Of a stretch of DNA of 64,000 nucleotides, positions 1 to 9,149 are shown piece after piece. The stretch is from Weissella koreensis KCTC 3621. Lineage in GTDB: Bacteria; Bacillota; Bacilli; Lactobacillales; Lactobacillaceae. The notes beneath the pieces are model-generated. The model was not told where the DNA came from. It worked only from the letters and a program-made list of their open reading frames with translations, and ran no database searches. How positions within the stretch are numbered: position 1 is the first letter of the stretch; each line of letters starts with the position of its first letter. The translations under genes and the position numbers were made by a program. The stretch spans positions 62,001-126,000 of the forward strand of contig NZ_AKGG01000011.1 in NCBI RefSeq assembly GCF_000277645.1, written 5' to 3'.

Positions 1-384
1 CCAAAGCTGTAAAATAATACCACTAATAAAATACCCCCCTACCATAATTAAGCCGCCACCGATGATACTAATTAATTTATTAATTAATCGTGCATTTTTT
101 CGAGTTAAAAGCCCTATCAACCAACCTTCACTACCATGAATGATCATTGAAAAAAGCATCCATTGCGGATAACCGGATATTAAATCAATTAAAAAGCCAG
201 TCAATGCACCAGTAATTCCACCCGCCCGACGACCAAAAAGCCAGGACATCAAGAAAATGCCAACCTCTACCAAACTAATGAAGCCTGTCGGTGTTGGAAT
301 TTTCAAGAAAAAATTGGCTACAATATTTAAAGCAATAATAACGGCAACAATAGTCCGTTGATAAATTGGTTTTAAACTATACAT
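1..384 (-). CDS. ECF transporter S component, vitamin uptake (partial, 3' end outside window)
   Basis: The reverse strand is open from an ATG at 384 to the window edge (128 codons). The product is very hydrophobic, with several membrane segments and the motif SGYPQWMLFSMIIHGSEG, typical of small membrane S components (ECF-ribofla_trS-like) that bind a vitamin and dock onto the shared EcfAA'T module. A good AAGGAG lies 9 bases before the ATG. The start overlaps the end of the upstream kinase gene by 8 bases, so the two are translationally coupled. The kinase acts on pyridoxal- or hydroxymethylpyrimidine-type substrates, so I infer that this S component imports such a vitamin B6 or B1 precursor. 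Family assignment is fairly sure; the substrate is inference from context. Confidence 0.75.
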   Translation of the reverse strand, partial: MYSLKPIYQRTIVAVIIALNIVANFFLKIPTPTGFISLVEVGIFLMSWLFGRRAGGITGALTGFLIDLISGYPQWMLFSMIIHGSEGWLIGLLTRKNARLINKLISIIGGGLIMVGGYFISGIILQLW

Positions 385-1198
385 CCCGATTTGCTCCTTG
401 CCAAACATTTCCTAAATTTTGATTAATAGCAATACCATTTTCGATTCCATGCTGAACAAATGTTTTAGCTTGTTGTGTGGCAGACAGAACAGTAGCGTTT
501 TGTACTAGCCCACTTAAAATAGCTGCTGAAAAAGTACATCCAGCTCCATTGTTAAAATTATTTTGAATAATCGGATTACTTAGGATTTCAAGCTCGTTGT
601 TTTCCATAATTAAGACATCAACAGCCTCTTGTTTTCCTAATCTCCGACCACCCTTAACAATCACATTTTTAGCACCGGTTTGTTTTAGAATTTGGGCACT
701 TTGTATTAAATCATCCAGTGTTTTAATCGGCTGATTAGTTAACAACTCAGATTCAACTAAATTAGGTGTAATTATAGTTGCCAAAGGAAAAATATTTTCT
801 AAATAAACCTTTTTAATAGCATCTAATTCAGGAGCATGATCTTCTTTAAATACTAGCACCGGATCTACAACCAATGGAATATTTCGATCTAGTTGGTTCA
901 AAAATTGCAGAATAACAATCATTTGTTCCAAATTAGGAATCAAACCTAACTTTATACCTGCTAAGGTAAAATGAGCTTGAACTGAAGCCAGTTGATCCGC
1001 TAATAACTTTGCTGATTCTGCATGAATTTCAAAAATTTCAGGTAGGACTGTCACAATACTAGTAATTGCAGTCAGACCGAAAAGATTATATTCATTAAAA
1101 GTTGCTAAATCAGCTTGAAGTCCTCCCCCAGATAAACTATCTGATCCTGCGATGGTTAAAACCACAGGCGGTTGTTCTTTAATTTTATTTTGCATCAT
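377..1198 (-). CDS. Pyridoxal / hydroxymethylpyrimidine kinase (PdxK/ThiD family)
   Basis: A ribokinase-fold kinase of about 273 residues. It has the N-terminal glycine-rich motif GSDSLSGGG (about residues 18-26) and the C-terminal anion-hole/catalytic motif GAGCTFSAAI (about 218-227) seen in ThiD and Gram-positive PdxK. It phosphorylates the hydroxymethyl group of pyridoxal/pyridoxine or of HMP for PLP or thiamine salvage. I chose the ATG at 1198 because GAGGG lies upstream and it just overlaps the polA stop at 1185; an ATG one codon later is equally possible, and the ATG at 1225 lies inside polA without an obvious ribosome binding site. It is coupled to the downstream ECF S component, which suggests uptake and trapping of the vitamer. 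PdxK and ThiD cannot be separated from sequence alone. Confidence 0.8.
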   Translation of the reverse strand: MMQNKIKEQPPVVLTIAGSDSLSGGGLQADLATFNEYNLFGLTAITSIVTVLPEIFEIHAESAKLLADQLASVQAHFTLAGIKLGLIPNLEQMIVILQFLNQLDRNIPLVVDPVLVFKEDHAPELDAIKKVYLENIFPLATIITPNLVESELLTNQPIKTLDDLIQSAQILKQTGAKNVIVKGGRRLGKQEAVDVLIMENNELEILSNPIIQNNFNNGAGCTFSAAILSGLVQNATVLSATQQAKTFVQHGIENGIAINQNLGNVWQGANRDV

Positions 1199-3869
1199 AC
1201 CAAGTCTTACCCTCATGCGTTTCAACCTTCAAAGGCACAGTCAACTTTACAGCTGAGTCCATAACTTCAGGTACTAATTTATGCATTAACGTTAATTCGT
1301 CTTCAGGTACCTCAAAAATCAATTCATCATGTACTTGAAGTAGCATTTTGGACTTAAGTTGCTTTTGTTCCATTACAGATTGCATTTTAATCATAGCAAT
1401 TTTGATAATATCAGCCGCTGACCCTTGAACCGGAGTATTCATTGCTGTTCGTTCAGCAAAACTACGTGCATTAAAGCTTTTTGCCTTGATATCTGGTAAA
1501 TAGCGTCGCCGATGTGCAATCGTCTCAACGTAGCCCTTTTCACGAGCATCTAAAATAATCTCCTCGGTCCACTTTTTAACTCCACTATATTCATTTAAGT
1601 AAGTATCAATTATACTTTTAGCAGTTTTACGATCCGTACCAATATTTTTAGCCAAGCCAAACTCAGAAATACCATAAACAATTCCAAAATTAACGGCCTT
1701 TGCTTGGCGTCTTAAATTACTATCCACGACTGCATCTTCAGCAAGACCAAAAATACGACGCGCAGTTGCTGCGTGAATGTCTTCATCATTAATGAAGGCT
1801 TGCCGCATTTTTTCATCATTTGTAATATGTGCTAATACTCGTAATTCAATTTGTGAATAATCAGCGCTTAATAACGACCACCCAGCTTGTTGTGGTTCAA
1901 AAGCTTTTCTAATTTGTCGGCCTTCCTCGACACGTACAGGAATATTTTGCAAATTAGGATCAATAGATGATAAACGACCCGTTTGTGTCAAAGTCTGTAA
2001 GTATCGGGTATGTACTTTTGAATCGCTACCATGAATAACTCGTAGTAATCCATCAACATATGTCGATAAGATCTTAGCTAATTGCCGATATTGTAAAATT
2101 GATGCAACTAATGGAACGTCTGTCATTTGTTCCAAAACTTCTACTGATGTTGAATAACCAGTTTTAGTTTTCTTCAAAGGTTTTAGACCCATTTCTTCAA
2201 ATAAAATCACCCCCAGTTGTTTAGGGGATTGAATATTAAATTCGTGGCCCGCTTGTTGATGAATCGTTTGTTCTAATTCTGATAGACGCTCGGTTAATTT
2301 TGACTGCATGCCCAATAAACGTTCAGCATTAACCGTAATCCCATTAATTTCCATATGTGCCAAAACAAACGTTAAAGGCAATTCAATTTCAGTATATAAA
2401 TCAGTCTGTTCATGCTCATCTAATTTTTGCATGAGTGGCTGTTTTAAGGCGCCAATTGCTTGTGCTTTACGACCCAAATGTTCAAAAAAATCAGTATCAT
2501 TATCTATGATCGCAAATTTGGCTCCTTTTCCATAAACTTCATCATCTGTTTGAACATCGAAATAATTATGCTCATGTGCAATGGTACCTAAATCATTACT
2601 ATTGTCATTGACATTCAATAAATATGAAACCAGTAGCAAATCAAAATCAACTCCAGTTAAATCAACGTTATAGCGGTGCAAGGCCACAAATGTTTCTTTT
2701 GAATTAAAAACATTTTTCTTGATTTTATTATTTTCCAAGATTCTTTTCACAGGTGTATCTTGTGATAATAACTCTAAGTCACGACTAGCTAAATACCCTT
2801 GTTGTTGATTCCCGATAACAAAACCAACAATAGCTGCGCGATGATAATTTTCTCCATCTAACTCTACATAAAAGTCAACATCATCTTGTAAAGCTTCTAC
2901 GTGAGCTAAATTATTAGCTGTTAAAGGAGCAACATTAAGTTTTACAGTAGGGTTACTTTCATTTTGAGTTCCAGTAATTGTGTATCCTTGATTAGCTAAT
3001 TTTACTAGTTGTTGTTTAAAATCCAAATGCTGATAAAACGGAATTAAATCCTGATATTGAATTCCTCGATATGCTAGATCATCTAAATCCAAAGTCACTG
3101 GTGCATCAAGACGAATACGAGCTAAATCCCGTGATAAGAAAGCATCATCCTTATATTGAATCAAATTTTCTTTGCGTTTAGACTTCTTCATCATATCAAT
3201 TTGTTCATATAATTCAGGAATATCATGATATTCCTGAATTAACTTAATGGCCGTTTTTTCACCAATCCCTGGAACACCAGGATAATTATCAGATGGATCA
3301 CCTTGTAACCCCTTTACTTCAATCACTTGTTTTGGGGTCAAACCGCCATAAACATCAGCTACTTCAGCGGGAGTATATTTATCAATTTCAGAGATACCCT
3401 TTTTAGTGATCCAAACTGTGATATCGTCATCCACTAATTGACGCATGTCTCGATCACCAGTCACAATCGTAACTGCATATCCAGATTCTACGCCTGCGTG
3501 AGCCATTGTTCCAATAATATCGTCTGCTTCATAATCAGCTAATTCATAATTTGTAATTCCATGTAAACGAACCATTTCACGCAGCGGTTCAAATTGCTCC
3601 ACTAATTCTTGGGGCGTTTTATCCCGATTTCCTTTGTAATTATCGTAGGCATTCGTACGGAAAGTTGTTTTCCCAGCGTCCCAAGCGACTAAGGCTTTAT
3701 CCGGTTCAAATGGATCTACAATTCCATCAAGAAGGTTGTTAAAACCAACTAACGCATTAGTATGTAAGCCATCATGATTAACAAATCTGTCCACCTGATT
3801 AATGAGTGCATAAAATGCACGAAATGCTAATGAGTTCCCATCAATTAATAATAGTTTTGGTTTCCCCAT
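1185..3869 (-). CDS. polA: DNA polymerase I
   Basis: About 894 residues, normal for Firmicutes PolA. The N-terminal 5' nuclease domain shows LLLIDGNSLAFRAFYAL, DYEADDIIG and VTGDRDMRQLV. The polymerase domain carries motif A (SADYSQIELR), motif B (RRQAKAVNFGIVYGIS) and motif C (LLQVHDELIFEVP). The middle 3'-5' exonuclease domain is present but its acidic metal ligands are not evident, as is common in Gram-positive PolA, so proofreading is probably absent. The enzyme removes RNA primers and fills gaps in replication and repair. The start was set at 3869 (MGKPKLLL) because AAAGGGG lies 5 bases upstream; an in-frame ATG at 3890 has no good site. The vitamin kinase gene overlaps its 3' end. Confidence 0.97.
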   Translation of the reverse strand: MGKPKLLLIDGNSLAFRAFYALINQVDRFVNHDGLHTNALVGFNNLLDGIVDPFEPDKALVAWDAGKTTFRTNAYDNYKGNRDKTPQELVEQFEPLREMVRLHGITNYELADYEADDIIGTMAHAGVESGYAVTIVTGDRDMRQLVDDDITVWITKKGISEIDKYTPAEVADVYGGLTPKQVIEVKGLQGDPSDNYPGVPGIGEKTAIKLIQEYHDIPELYEQIDMMKKSKRKENLIQYKDDAFLSRDLARIRLDAPVTLDLDDLAYRGIQYQDLIPFYQHLDFKQQLVKLANQGYTITGTQNESNPTVKLNVAPLTANNLAHVEALQDDVDFYVELDGENYHRAAIVGFVIGNQQQGYLASRDLELLSQDTPVKRILENNKIKKNVFNSKETFVALHRYNVDLTGVDFDLLLVSYLLNVNDNSNDLGTIAHEHNYFDVQTDDEVYGKGAKFAIIDNDTDFFEHLGRKAQAIGALKQPLMQKLDEHEQTDLYTEIELPLTFVLAHMEINGITVNAERLLGMQSKLTERLSELEQTIHQQAGHEFNIQSPKQLGVILFEEMGLKPLKKTKTGYSTSVEVLEQMTDVPLVASILQYRQLAKILSTYVDGLLRVIHGSDSKVHTRYLQTLTQTGRLSSIDPNLQNIPVRVEEGRQIRKAFEPQQAGWSLLSADYSQIELRVLAHITNDEKMRQAFINDEDIHAATARRIFGLAEDAVVDSNLRRQAKAVNFGIVYGISEFGLAKNIGTDRKTAKSIIDTYLNEYSGVKKWTEEIILDAREKGYVETIAHRRRYLPDIKAKSFNARSFAERTAMNTPVQGSAADIIKIAMIKMQSVMEQKQLKSKMLLQVHDELIFEVPEDELTLMHKLVPEVMDSAVKLTVPLKVETHEGKTWYDAK

Positions 3870-4054
3870 GAGTACCCCTTTCAATTTCAAAAGTTAATCA
3901 ATAATAATCAACTTATTTTGAGTGTGTTGTAATCTTAATTGTAACAAAATTTATAAGCCTAAAACAATTTATTGTTAAAGCTAATTTAATCAACCGAATT
4001 TAACCTAAATATATTAAAAATAAGGAGATCAAATTTATATATAAATTATTTAGA

Positions 4055-4085
4055 TAAAAAAAGCAGGAAACATAATCACCCTGCT
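4055..4085 (-). terminator. Rho-independent terminator after the NatAB-like operon
   Basis: On the minus strand, AGCAGG and CCTGCT form a short 6-bp stem followed by seven T residues, 20 bases past the stop of the permease gene at 4105. The short stem makes it moderate in strength. Confidence 0.6.
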
Positions 4086-4104
4086 CTCACTTATTATTCT
4101 AATA

Positions 4105-5355
4105 TTAAATATTTTCACGTCTAAAGAGACCAATAAGACTCATTATTCCAGCTTTAGTCAAATTACCTTCGTTGTACTGCAAAACATTTTTCTTATATAC
4201 TTTTAGCCCAAAGCGACTAAGGAAAATAATCATTAAAATTTGTAAGATAATTGCAATCCACAATTCATATGGTTGCGTCAACTGCAATCCTAGTCTAGCG
4301 GGCATTAGAGTTTGCGAAGTGAATGGTACAAACGACAAAATTTTAACAATAACGTTATCTGGTGAGTTTGAGACCATAAAAGTCAAGACATATCCAAGCA
4401 TTGCAAGATATGTAATAGGTGAAACCGCCTGCTGAACTTGGCTTTGATCATTAACTAATGCTGCGATAATTGCCGTCAGAATCAAGTACATGACAATCCC
4501 AAAAAAGACCATAATAATGGTAATTATTGCAAAACTAAAATCAACTCCATTCAAGACACTCATAATCATTTTAAAGGTGGCGTTATCATGAGATATAAAT
4601 TGATAACTGATCAAACCAACAATAATATAAATTAATAAGTGCACTAAGGCCAGCCCAATGATACCAGCTAGTTTACCAAAAAATTGAACTGCTGGACTAG
4701 TAGCTGCCAACAGAATTTCCATAATACGTGAAGATTTTTCATTCGCAATCTCATTGGCAATCATTCCAACATAGGCTGTCAAGAATACAAAAATAAAGAT
4801 TCCCAGTCCAACCGTTAAAATATAATTAGCTGTTTTGGTTGTTTCACCGCCAACACTAGTTCCCTTAGAACTTACCTGCTGCGTTTTCATCTTAGGCGCT
4901 GTAGTTAACTTCTGCAATTGATCATTAGTTAAATTCATCGTCTTAGCTTGCCGTTGCATCGAATACTGATTTAAAACTTGTTTAATTTCATTTTCATCAA
5001 TTGGATTCCCTTGAGTTGTATTTTTCAATTCATATCCAGTATTATTTTGTTTTAAATAGCTGTCAATCTTTTTATGTTTTAATAGTTGATCGGCCTTCTT
5101 ATCATCTGACACTATCTTATATTCAGCCTTAATGCTTTTATCTGCTTTTAAGGTTTGAACCAAGCTTTGATCCACATTTAATCCGACAACAGAATCGTTA
5201 TGATTTGACATTGCTGTAAACACAAAGGCAAATACAGCTACCACTAATGCAATTAAAAGTGGTGATAGAACCAATGACCAATACCCAAGGGTTTTAATTC
5301 TAATTTTAAAAGTTTGTTTAGTAACCAACCATAGTTGTCTTTGAAACATCATCAT
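4105..5355 (-). CDS. ABC-2 type transporter permease, NatB/YhaP-like
   Basis: A 416-residue membrane protein. It has one N-terminal membrane segment (about 25-50), a roughly 130-residue extracytoplasmic domain rich in K, Q and T, then about five more segments from residue 175 on (TANYILTVGLGIFIFVFLTAY, EIANEKSSRIMEILLAATSP). The conserved ANEKSSRIMEILLA stretch is typical of the NatB/YhaP sodium or drug exporter permease family. Its ATG overlaps the stop of the ATPase gene by 4 bases, with AAGGG upstream, so the pair is translated together. The exported substrate (Na+, a peptide or an antimicrobial) cannot be told from sequence. Confidence 0.85.
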   Translation of the reverse strand: MMMFQRQLWLVTKQTFKIRIKTLGYWSLVLSPLLIALVVAVFAFVFTAMSNHNDSVVGLNVDQSLVQTLKADKSIKAEYKIVSDDKKADQLLKHKKIDSYLKQNNTGYELKNTTQGNPIDENEIKQVLNQYSMQRQAKTMNLTNDQLQKLTTAPKMKTQQVSSKGTSVGGETTKTANYILTVGLGIFIFVFLTAYVGMIANEIANEKSSRIMEILLAATSPAVQFFGKLAGIIGLALVHLLIYIIVGLISYQFISHDNATFKMIMSVLNGVDFSFAIITIIMVFFGIVMYLILTAIIAALVNDQSQVQQAVSPITYLAMLGYVLTFMVSNSPDNVIVKILSFVPFTSQTLMPARLGLQLTQPYELWIAIILQILMIIFLSRFGLKVYKKNVLQYNEGNLTKAGIMSLIGLFRRENI

Positions 5356-6248
5356 TGTTTCCCTTCTGTTGCTTCACGTCGGAAAATATCATCCAAAGTT
5401 GGAGCCTGTTGTGCAAAGGCTGATACATATCCATCAGCACTGACTAATTTGAAAATAGCGTGTCCCGCAAGTGGATCAGATAAATGAATTTGTCGCCCTA
5501 TCCCTCGCCGTTCAATTGACTTAACCCCATCAATTGATTTTAATTGATCATCTAGTACATCTGATTCAATATATATTTCAGTCCGGCCAAAGGATTCGCG
5601 AATATTAGCCACACTCCCTTGTAACACAGTCCTACCAGCGCGTAACATCGTTAATTCATCCGATAATTGTTCAACACCGCTCATATTATGGGAACTAAAT
5701 ATAATCGTTGCTCCACGTTGTTTAAGTTGCTTAATTTCCTGCATAACAATTTCAGTATTAACTGGATCCATTCCGGTGAATGGTTCATCTAAAATCACAA
5801 ATTCTGGATTAAAAATTAGAGTAGAAATCAACTGAATCTTTTGTGCGTTTCCCTTTGAAAGTTTTTGAACTTTATCATGTATTGTTCCCACTACTTCAAG
5901 ACGTTTCATCCAATCTTGAAGTTCTAAACGTGCCTCACTACGTTTCATACCATGTAGTTCTGCAAAATATAAAACTTGTTCTTCGATGGTCAATTTTTGA
6001 TAGAGTCCTCGTTCTTCAGGAAGGAAACCTATTCTAGTCCGCATTAGGTCATCAATAGGATTTCCATCCCAATTGATGGAACCAGTCGTCGGCTCAATAA
6101 AATTTAATAGCATGCGAAAAGTGGTCGTTTTACCCGCTCCATTCTGTCCAATGAGTCCCATAATATGACCTGGTTTAACAATTAAATTAATATTATTAAC
6201 AGCTATTTTATCTCCAAATTTCTTTGAAACATTTTTTAATTCAATCAT
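5352..6248 (-). CDS. ABC transporter ATP-binding protein, NatA-like
   Basis: A 298-residue single nucleotide-binding domain. Walker A is GQNGAGKTTT (about 35-44), the signature is LSKGNAQKIQ (about 129-138), Walker B is FVILDEPFTGMDP, and the H-loop is SSHNM. The approximately 80-residue C-terminal extension after the H-loop matches the DUF4162-type domain of NatA/YhaQ ATPases. It energises the NatB-like permease encoded immediately downstream. GAGGAAATTT precedes the ATG. It starts 28 bases after the flippase gene, so the three may share one transcript. Confidence 0.9.
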   Translation of the reverse strand: MIELKNVSKKFGDKIAVNNINLIVKPGHIMGLIGQNGAGKTTTFRMLLNFIEPTTGSINWDGNPIDDLMRTRIGFLPEERGLYQKLTIEEQVLYFAELHGMKRSEARLELQDWMKRLEVVGTIHDKVQKLSKGNAQKIQLISTLIFNPEFVILDEPFTGMDPVNTEIVMQEIKQLKQRGATIIFSSHNMSGVEQLSDELTMLRAGRTVLQGSVANIRESFGRTEIYIESDVLDDQLKSIDGVKSIERRGIGRQIHLSDPLAGHAIFKLVSADGYVSAFAQQAPTLDDIFRREATEGKQ

Positions 6249-6275
6249 AAATTTCCTCGATCTCGTTAAGACTAA

Positions 6276-7745
6276 TTATTTATTGTAGCGGCGCCGAATG
6301 ACTTTAGTATACGCTCGAATAATTAACCAAGCTTTAGTAATTAATGGACTACGTAATAAAACAATTCCAATTAAATAAACTACAAATCCTAAAATCAATT
6401 GGAAAACCGTCGTGCTAGGATATGCTGGCCAATTATAAGTCGAAACAATAATCACGAGATACATCAAAAGTCCAGTCACTAAATATTTTGATGTAATTGC
6501 TACGATGCGGCCAAAAGCAATGACTTCTCTTGCATAAAATAATTGAATCAAAAAAATTAAAAATTCAGAAATTAGCAAAGCATAGATGGCGCCAAATAAT
6601 CCATATTTAGGAATAAATAGTAACCCTAACAAAACGTTTAATAACCACCCAAGAACTAGAGTCGCGTGAACGATGTTATTTTTACCAGCTAATCGTAAAA
6701 ATTGTCCACCTAAAATTGTATTCCAACCCAATAAGAGAATTAATGGCGATAAAACGGTCATCAAAAGTCCAACATCTTTAAACGTTCCACCTAAAAACCA
6801 AGTAGTAAAGGTTACCGCTGTGGCAGCAGTACCAAACATAACCGGTACTGCAAAAGCAGTGACATACTCTACCGCATTATCAATATGTTCAATCAATTTA
6901 TTGTAATTATTTTCGCGATATATTTGATAAAAACGTGGCATTGTACTTAATCCGACAGTAACTACAACTACAATAGAAACTTGATTTAATTGTAATGCAG
7001 CTTGATAATATCCGATCCAATCCAGCGTGTATGGTTTTAACAAGGTTACTAACAATTGCCCAGTTAACGAAAATAATTCAACCCCTAAAATAGTAGTAAC
7101 TGAGGTTAATCCGGTTTTTAAAAATCTCCATGACCCTAATGAAATTTCATTAAATAATTCACGTGGCAAACTAAACCACATTAATCCATTTCCAACAATA
7201 CGGATCACTCCCATTAAGAACAAATAACGATAAGCATCATTAGATGTCTTAACAGTAATTAAAATCAACATCAAGAATACAATTTTCATTGATGCTGCCT
7301 GTAATAGTGGTCGTGTTTTTTGACGAGTTCCAAGGTAGTACCAAGATAAATCTAAAAAGCTTCCTATCATTAATAAATAACTCAGCTTAAGTGTTGATTG
7401 ATTCTGAAGATAACTAATATTCCAACCTGATGCCCAATTAATTAGAAATGATAGTGCAAGTCCACCCAGAATCAACATCATCAATCGCATAAACAATACA
7501 TTCCAAAATATTTTAGGAACTTTTTGATCTTCATAGAGAGCATTATTCAAACTAAGTTGAGCTAATAAATTCATTGATCCTAAAAAAATTAAAACAAAAA
7601 TATCAGTTAGACCTATGGTAAAAGCAACTACCCCATAACTTTGGACACCTAAAACGTGTAACAAGTAGGATAAAGGAATGAGGGGAATAATAACATTGAT
7701 AAGTTCATAACTCACCTGATTTAAATATATTCTAAGTCCACGCAT
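6276..7745 (-). CDS. MOP-superfamily polysaccharide flippase (Wzx/RfbX type)
   Basis: A 489-residue polytopic membrane protein with roughly 12-14 hydrophobic segments. The N-terminal layout (YLLHVLGVQSYGVVAFTIGLTDIFVLI) is characteristic of lipid-linked oligosaccharide flippases of the MOP superfamily. Such proteins move undecaprenyl-linked repeat units across the membrane. It is odd that no glycosyltransferase or polymerase gene lies beside it; the neighbours are an ABC exporter and an oxidoreductase. It may serve a teichoic-acid, glycan or exopolysaccharide pathway encoded elsewhere. The basic C-terminal tail (RAYTKVIRRRYNK) follows the inside-positive rule. Confidence 0.8.
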   Translation of the reverse strand: MRGLRIYLNQVSYELINVIIPLIPLSYLLHVLGVQSYGVVAFTIGLTDIFVLIFLGSMNLLAQLSLNNALYEDQKVPKIFWNVLFMRLMMLILGGLALSFLINWASGWNISYLQNQSTLKLSYLLMIGSFLDLSWYYLGTRQKTRPLLQAASMKIVFLMLILITVKTSNDAYRYLFLMGVIRIVGNGLMWFSLPRELFNEISLGSWRFLKTGLTSVTTILGVELFSLTGQLLVTLLKPYTLDWIGYYQAALQLNQVSIVVVVTVGLSTMPRFYQIYRENNYNKLIEHIDNAVEYVTAFAVPVMFGTAATAVTFTTWFLGGTFKDVGLLMTVLSPLILLLGWNTILGGQFLRLAGKNNIVHATLVLGWLLNVLLGLLFIPKYGLFGAIYALLISEFLIFLIQLFYAREVIAFGRIVAITSKYLVTGLLMYLVIIVSTYNWPAYPSTTVFQLILGFVVYLIGIVLLRSPLITKAWLIIRAYTKVIRRRYNK

Positions 7746-7973
7746 TTTAAATAATTATTACTCCTTAATTTTTAAAGCATTTATACATAAGTTTATATCT
7801 AATTAATGAGGCCTCTTGATAATTAATCAGAGGTAACAATTAGACTAATACTTAACATTATACAGCAAATTTAATATATCTTGATTGTAATATTCTGCCA
7901 ATATACAATGTTTACAATTTAAAAATTTGTCACCTAATAAATGATTAAATTATGCCTTAGTATTAAGTATTTA

Positions 7974-8993
7974 TTATCCATTAAAAGATCCTGAGACCAC
8001 AACTTTACCACGAGTATGTCCTTGCTCGACTAATTGGGTTGCTTGCTTAATATTATGAGCATTGATTCCCGTTGAAATTTCATGCGTAAGTGTCGATACT
8101 AATAATTCAGTTTCAGCCAAATGTGCAATTTTTTCTAAAATTTTACCTTGTGAAGATAAATTGAAATTATAATCACTTTTAGTAAACATATACTCCCAAT
8201 CAAAGCTAGCTGACATATCTTTAAAAGCGGTCAATGGTAAATCTTGATTAACCCCTACAATAGTTCCCAAATGACCAAAAGGTTCAATTAGGTTCTTCAA
8301 TTGATCAAGATATGGAATTACATTATATAAAGCAGCGATAAATCCAACCCGATTGATCTTATACGAATCTAATGCAGGTTGCAATTCTTGATGATAATCT
8401 AAGGGATAAGTGACCCCATGCTCTTTTAACCAATAGAAATTTTCAGGACTACTGGTTGCTAATACTTCTAATCCACTCCAATTAGCTAATTGACTCATAA
8501 TAGAACCTACCCCACCAGCACCATTAATAATTAATAAGCGTTGCGATTGATTAGCATTTGCTTGTGGAATTAAACCGAACTTTTCAAATAATAATTCATA
8601 GGCTGTTAATGCTGTTAGCGGCAACGCTGCTGCCTGAGCATCTGATAAATTACGCGGCGCCCGAGCAATCAATCGAGAATCGACAGCCTGAAATTCTGCA
8701 TAACTTCCATTACGTTTAGTTGATCCTGCATAATAAACGCGATCATTGACCACGAAATTAGTAACTTGTGAACCGACGGCCGTAACAATTCCAACGGCAT
8801 CATAACCCAAAATTTTTGGTGTTGTTTGTTCTGGTGTTGTCTGACGCAACTTAACATCAATTGGATTGATCGAAACCGCCTTGATTTGCACCAAAACATC
8901 ATTTGGTAATACCTGGGGCATCCCCAATTCAACATCCAAAAAGCTATCACTTGCTTCTAATGACTTACCCTTATAAAAACCTATTGCTTTCAT
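7974..8993 (-). CDS. Medium-chain dehydrogenase/reductase, quinone-oxidoreductase-like (no catalytic zinc)
   Basis: A 339-residue MDR-family protein. The N-terminal GroES-like domain includes GYDAVGIVTAVGSQV and the NAD(P)-binding Rossmann motif is INGAGGVGSIMSQLA (about 174-188). The catalytic-zinc ligands of classical alcohol dehydrogenases are not evident, so it belongs with the zinc-independent NADPH:quinone reductase / SA1988-like group often annotated 'zinc-type alcohol dehydrogenase-like'. It probably reduces quinones or enals with NADPH. It appears monocistronic, with A+T-rich spacers on both sides. The true substrate is unknown. Confidence 0.85.
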   Translation of the reverse strand: MKAIGFYKGKSLEASDSFLDVELGMPQVLPNDVLVQIKAVSINPIDVKLRQTTPEQTTPKILGYDAVGIVTAVGSQVTNFVVNDRVYYAGSTKRNGSYAEFQAVDSRLIARAPRNLSDAQAAALPLTALTAYELLFEKFGLIPQANANQSQRLLIINGAGGVGSIMSQLANWSGLEVLATSSPENFYWLKEHGVTYPLDYHQELQPALDSYKINRVGFIAALYNVIPYLDQLKNLIEPFGHLGTIVGVNQDLPLTAFKDMSASFDWEYMFTKSDYNFNLSSQGKILEKIAHLAETELLVSTLTHEISTGINAHNIKQATQLVEQGHTRGKVVVSGSFNG

Positions 8994-9149
8994 AATGTTT
9001 AAATCTCCTGTATTTTCGAGTTCTTTGCCAAATTAACTTAGCTAAAAATATTACTTCAAAATCATAAGTTTATGTTTCTATCTATATTAATATCATTATA
9101 TGTTATTTGACTAATTTTTTTCATTATTATTCGCTTAAGCCATTAATTA

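Noticed and set aside
7805..7832. Hairpin CCTCTTGAT/ATCAGAGG upstream of the flippase gene
   Set aside because: It has a bulge and no T-run on either strand, so it cannot be called a terminator; a regulatory role is unsupported.
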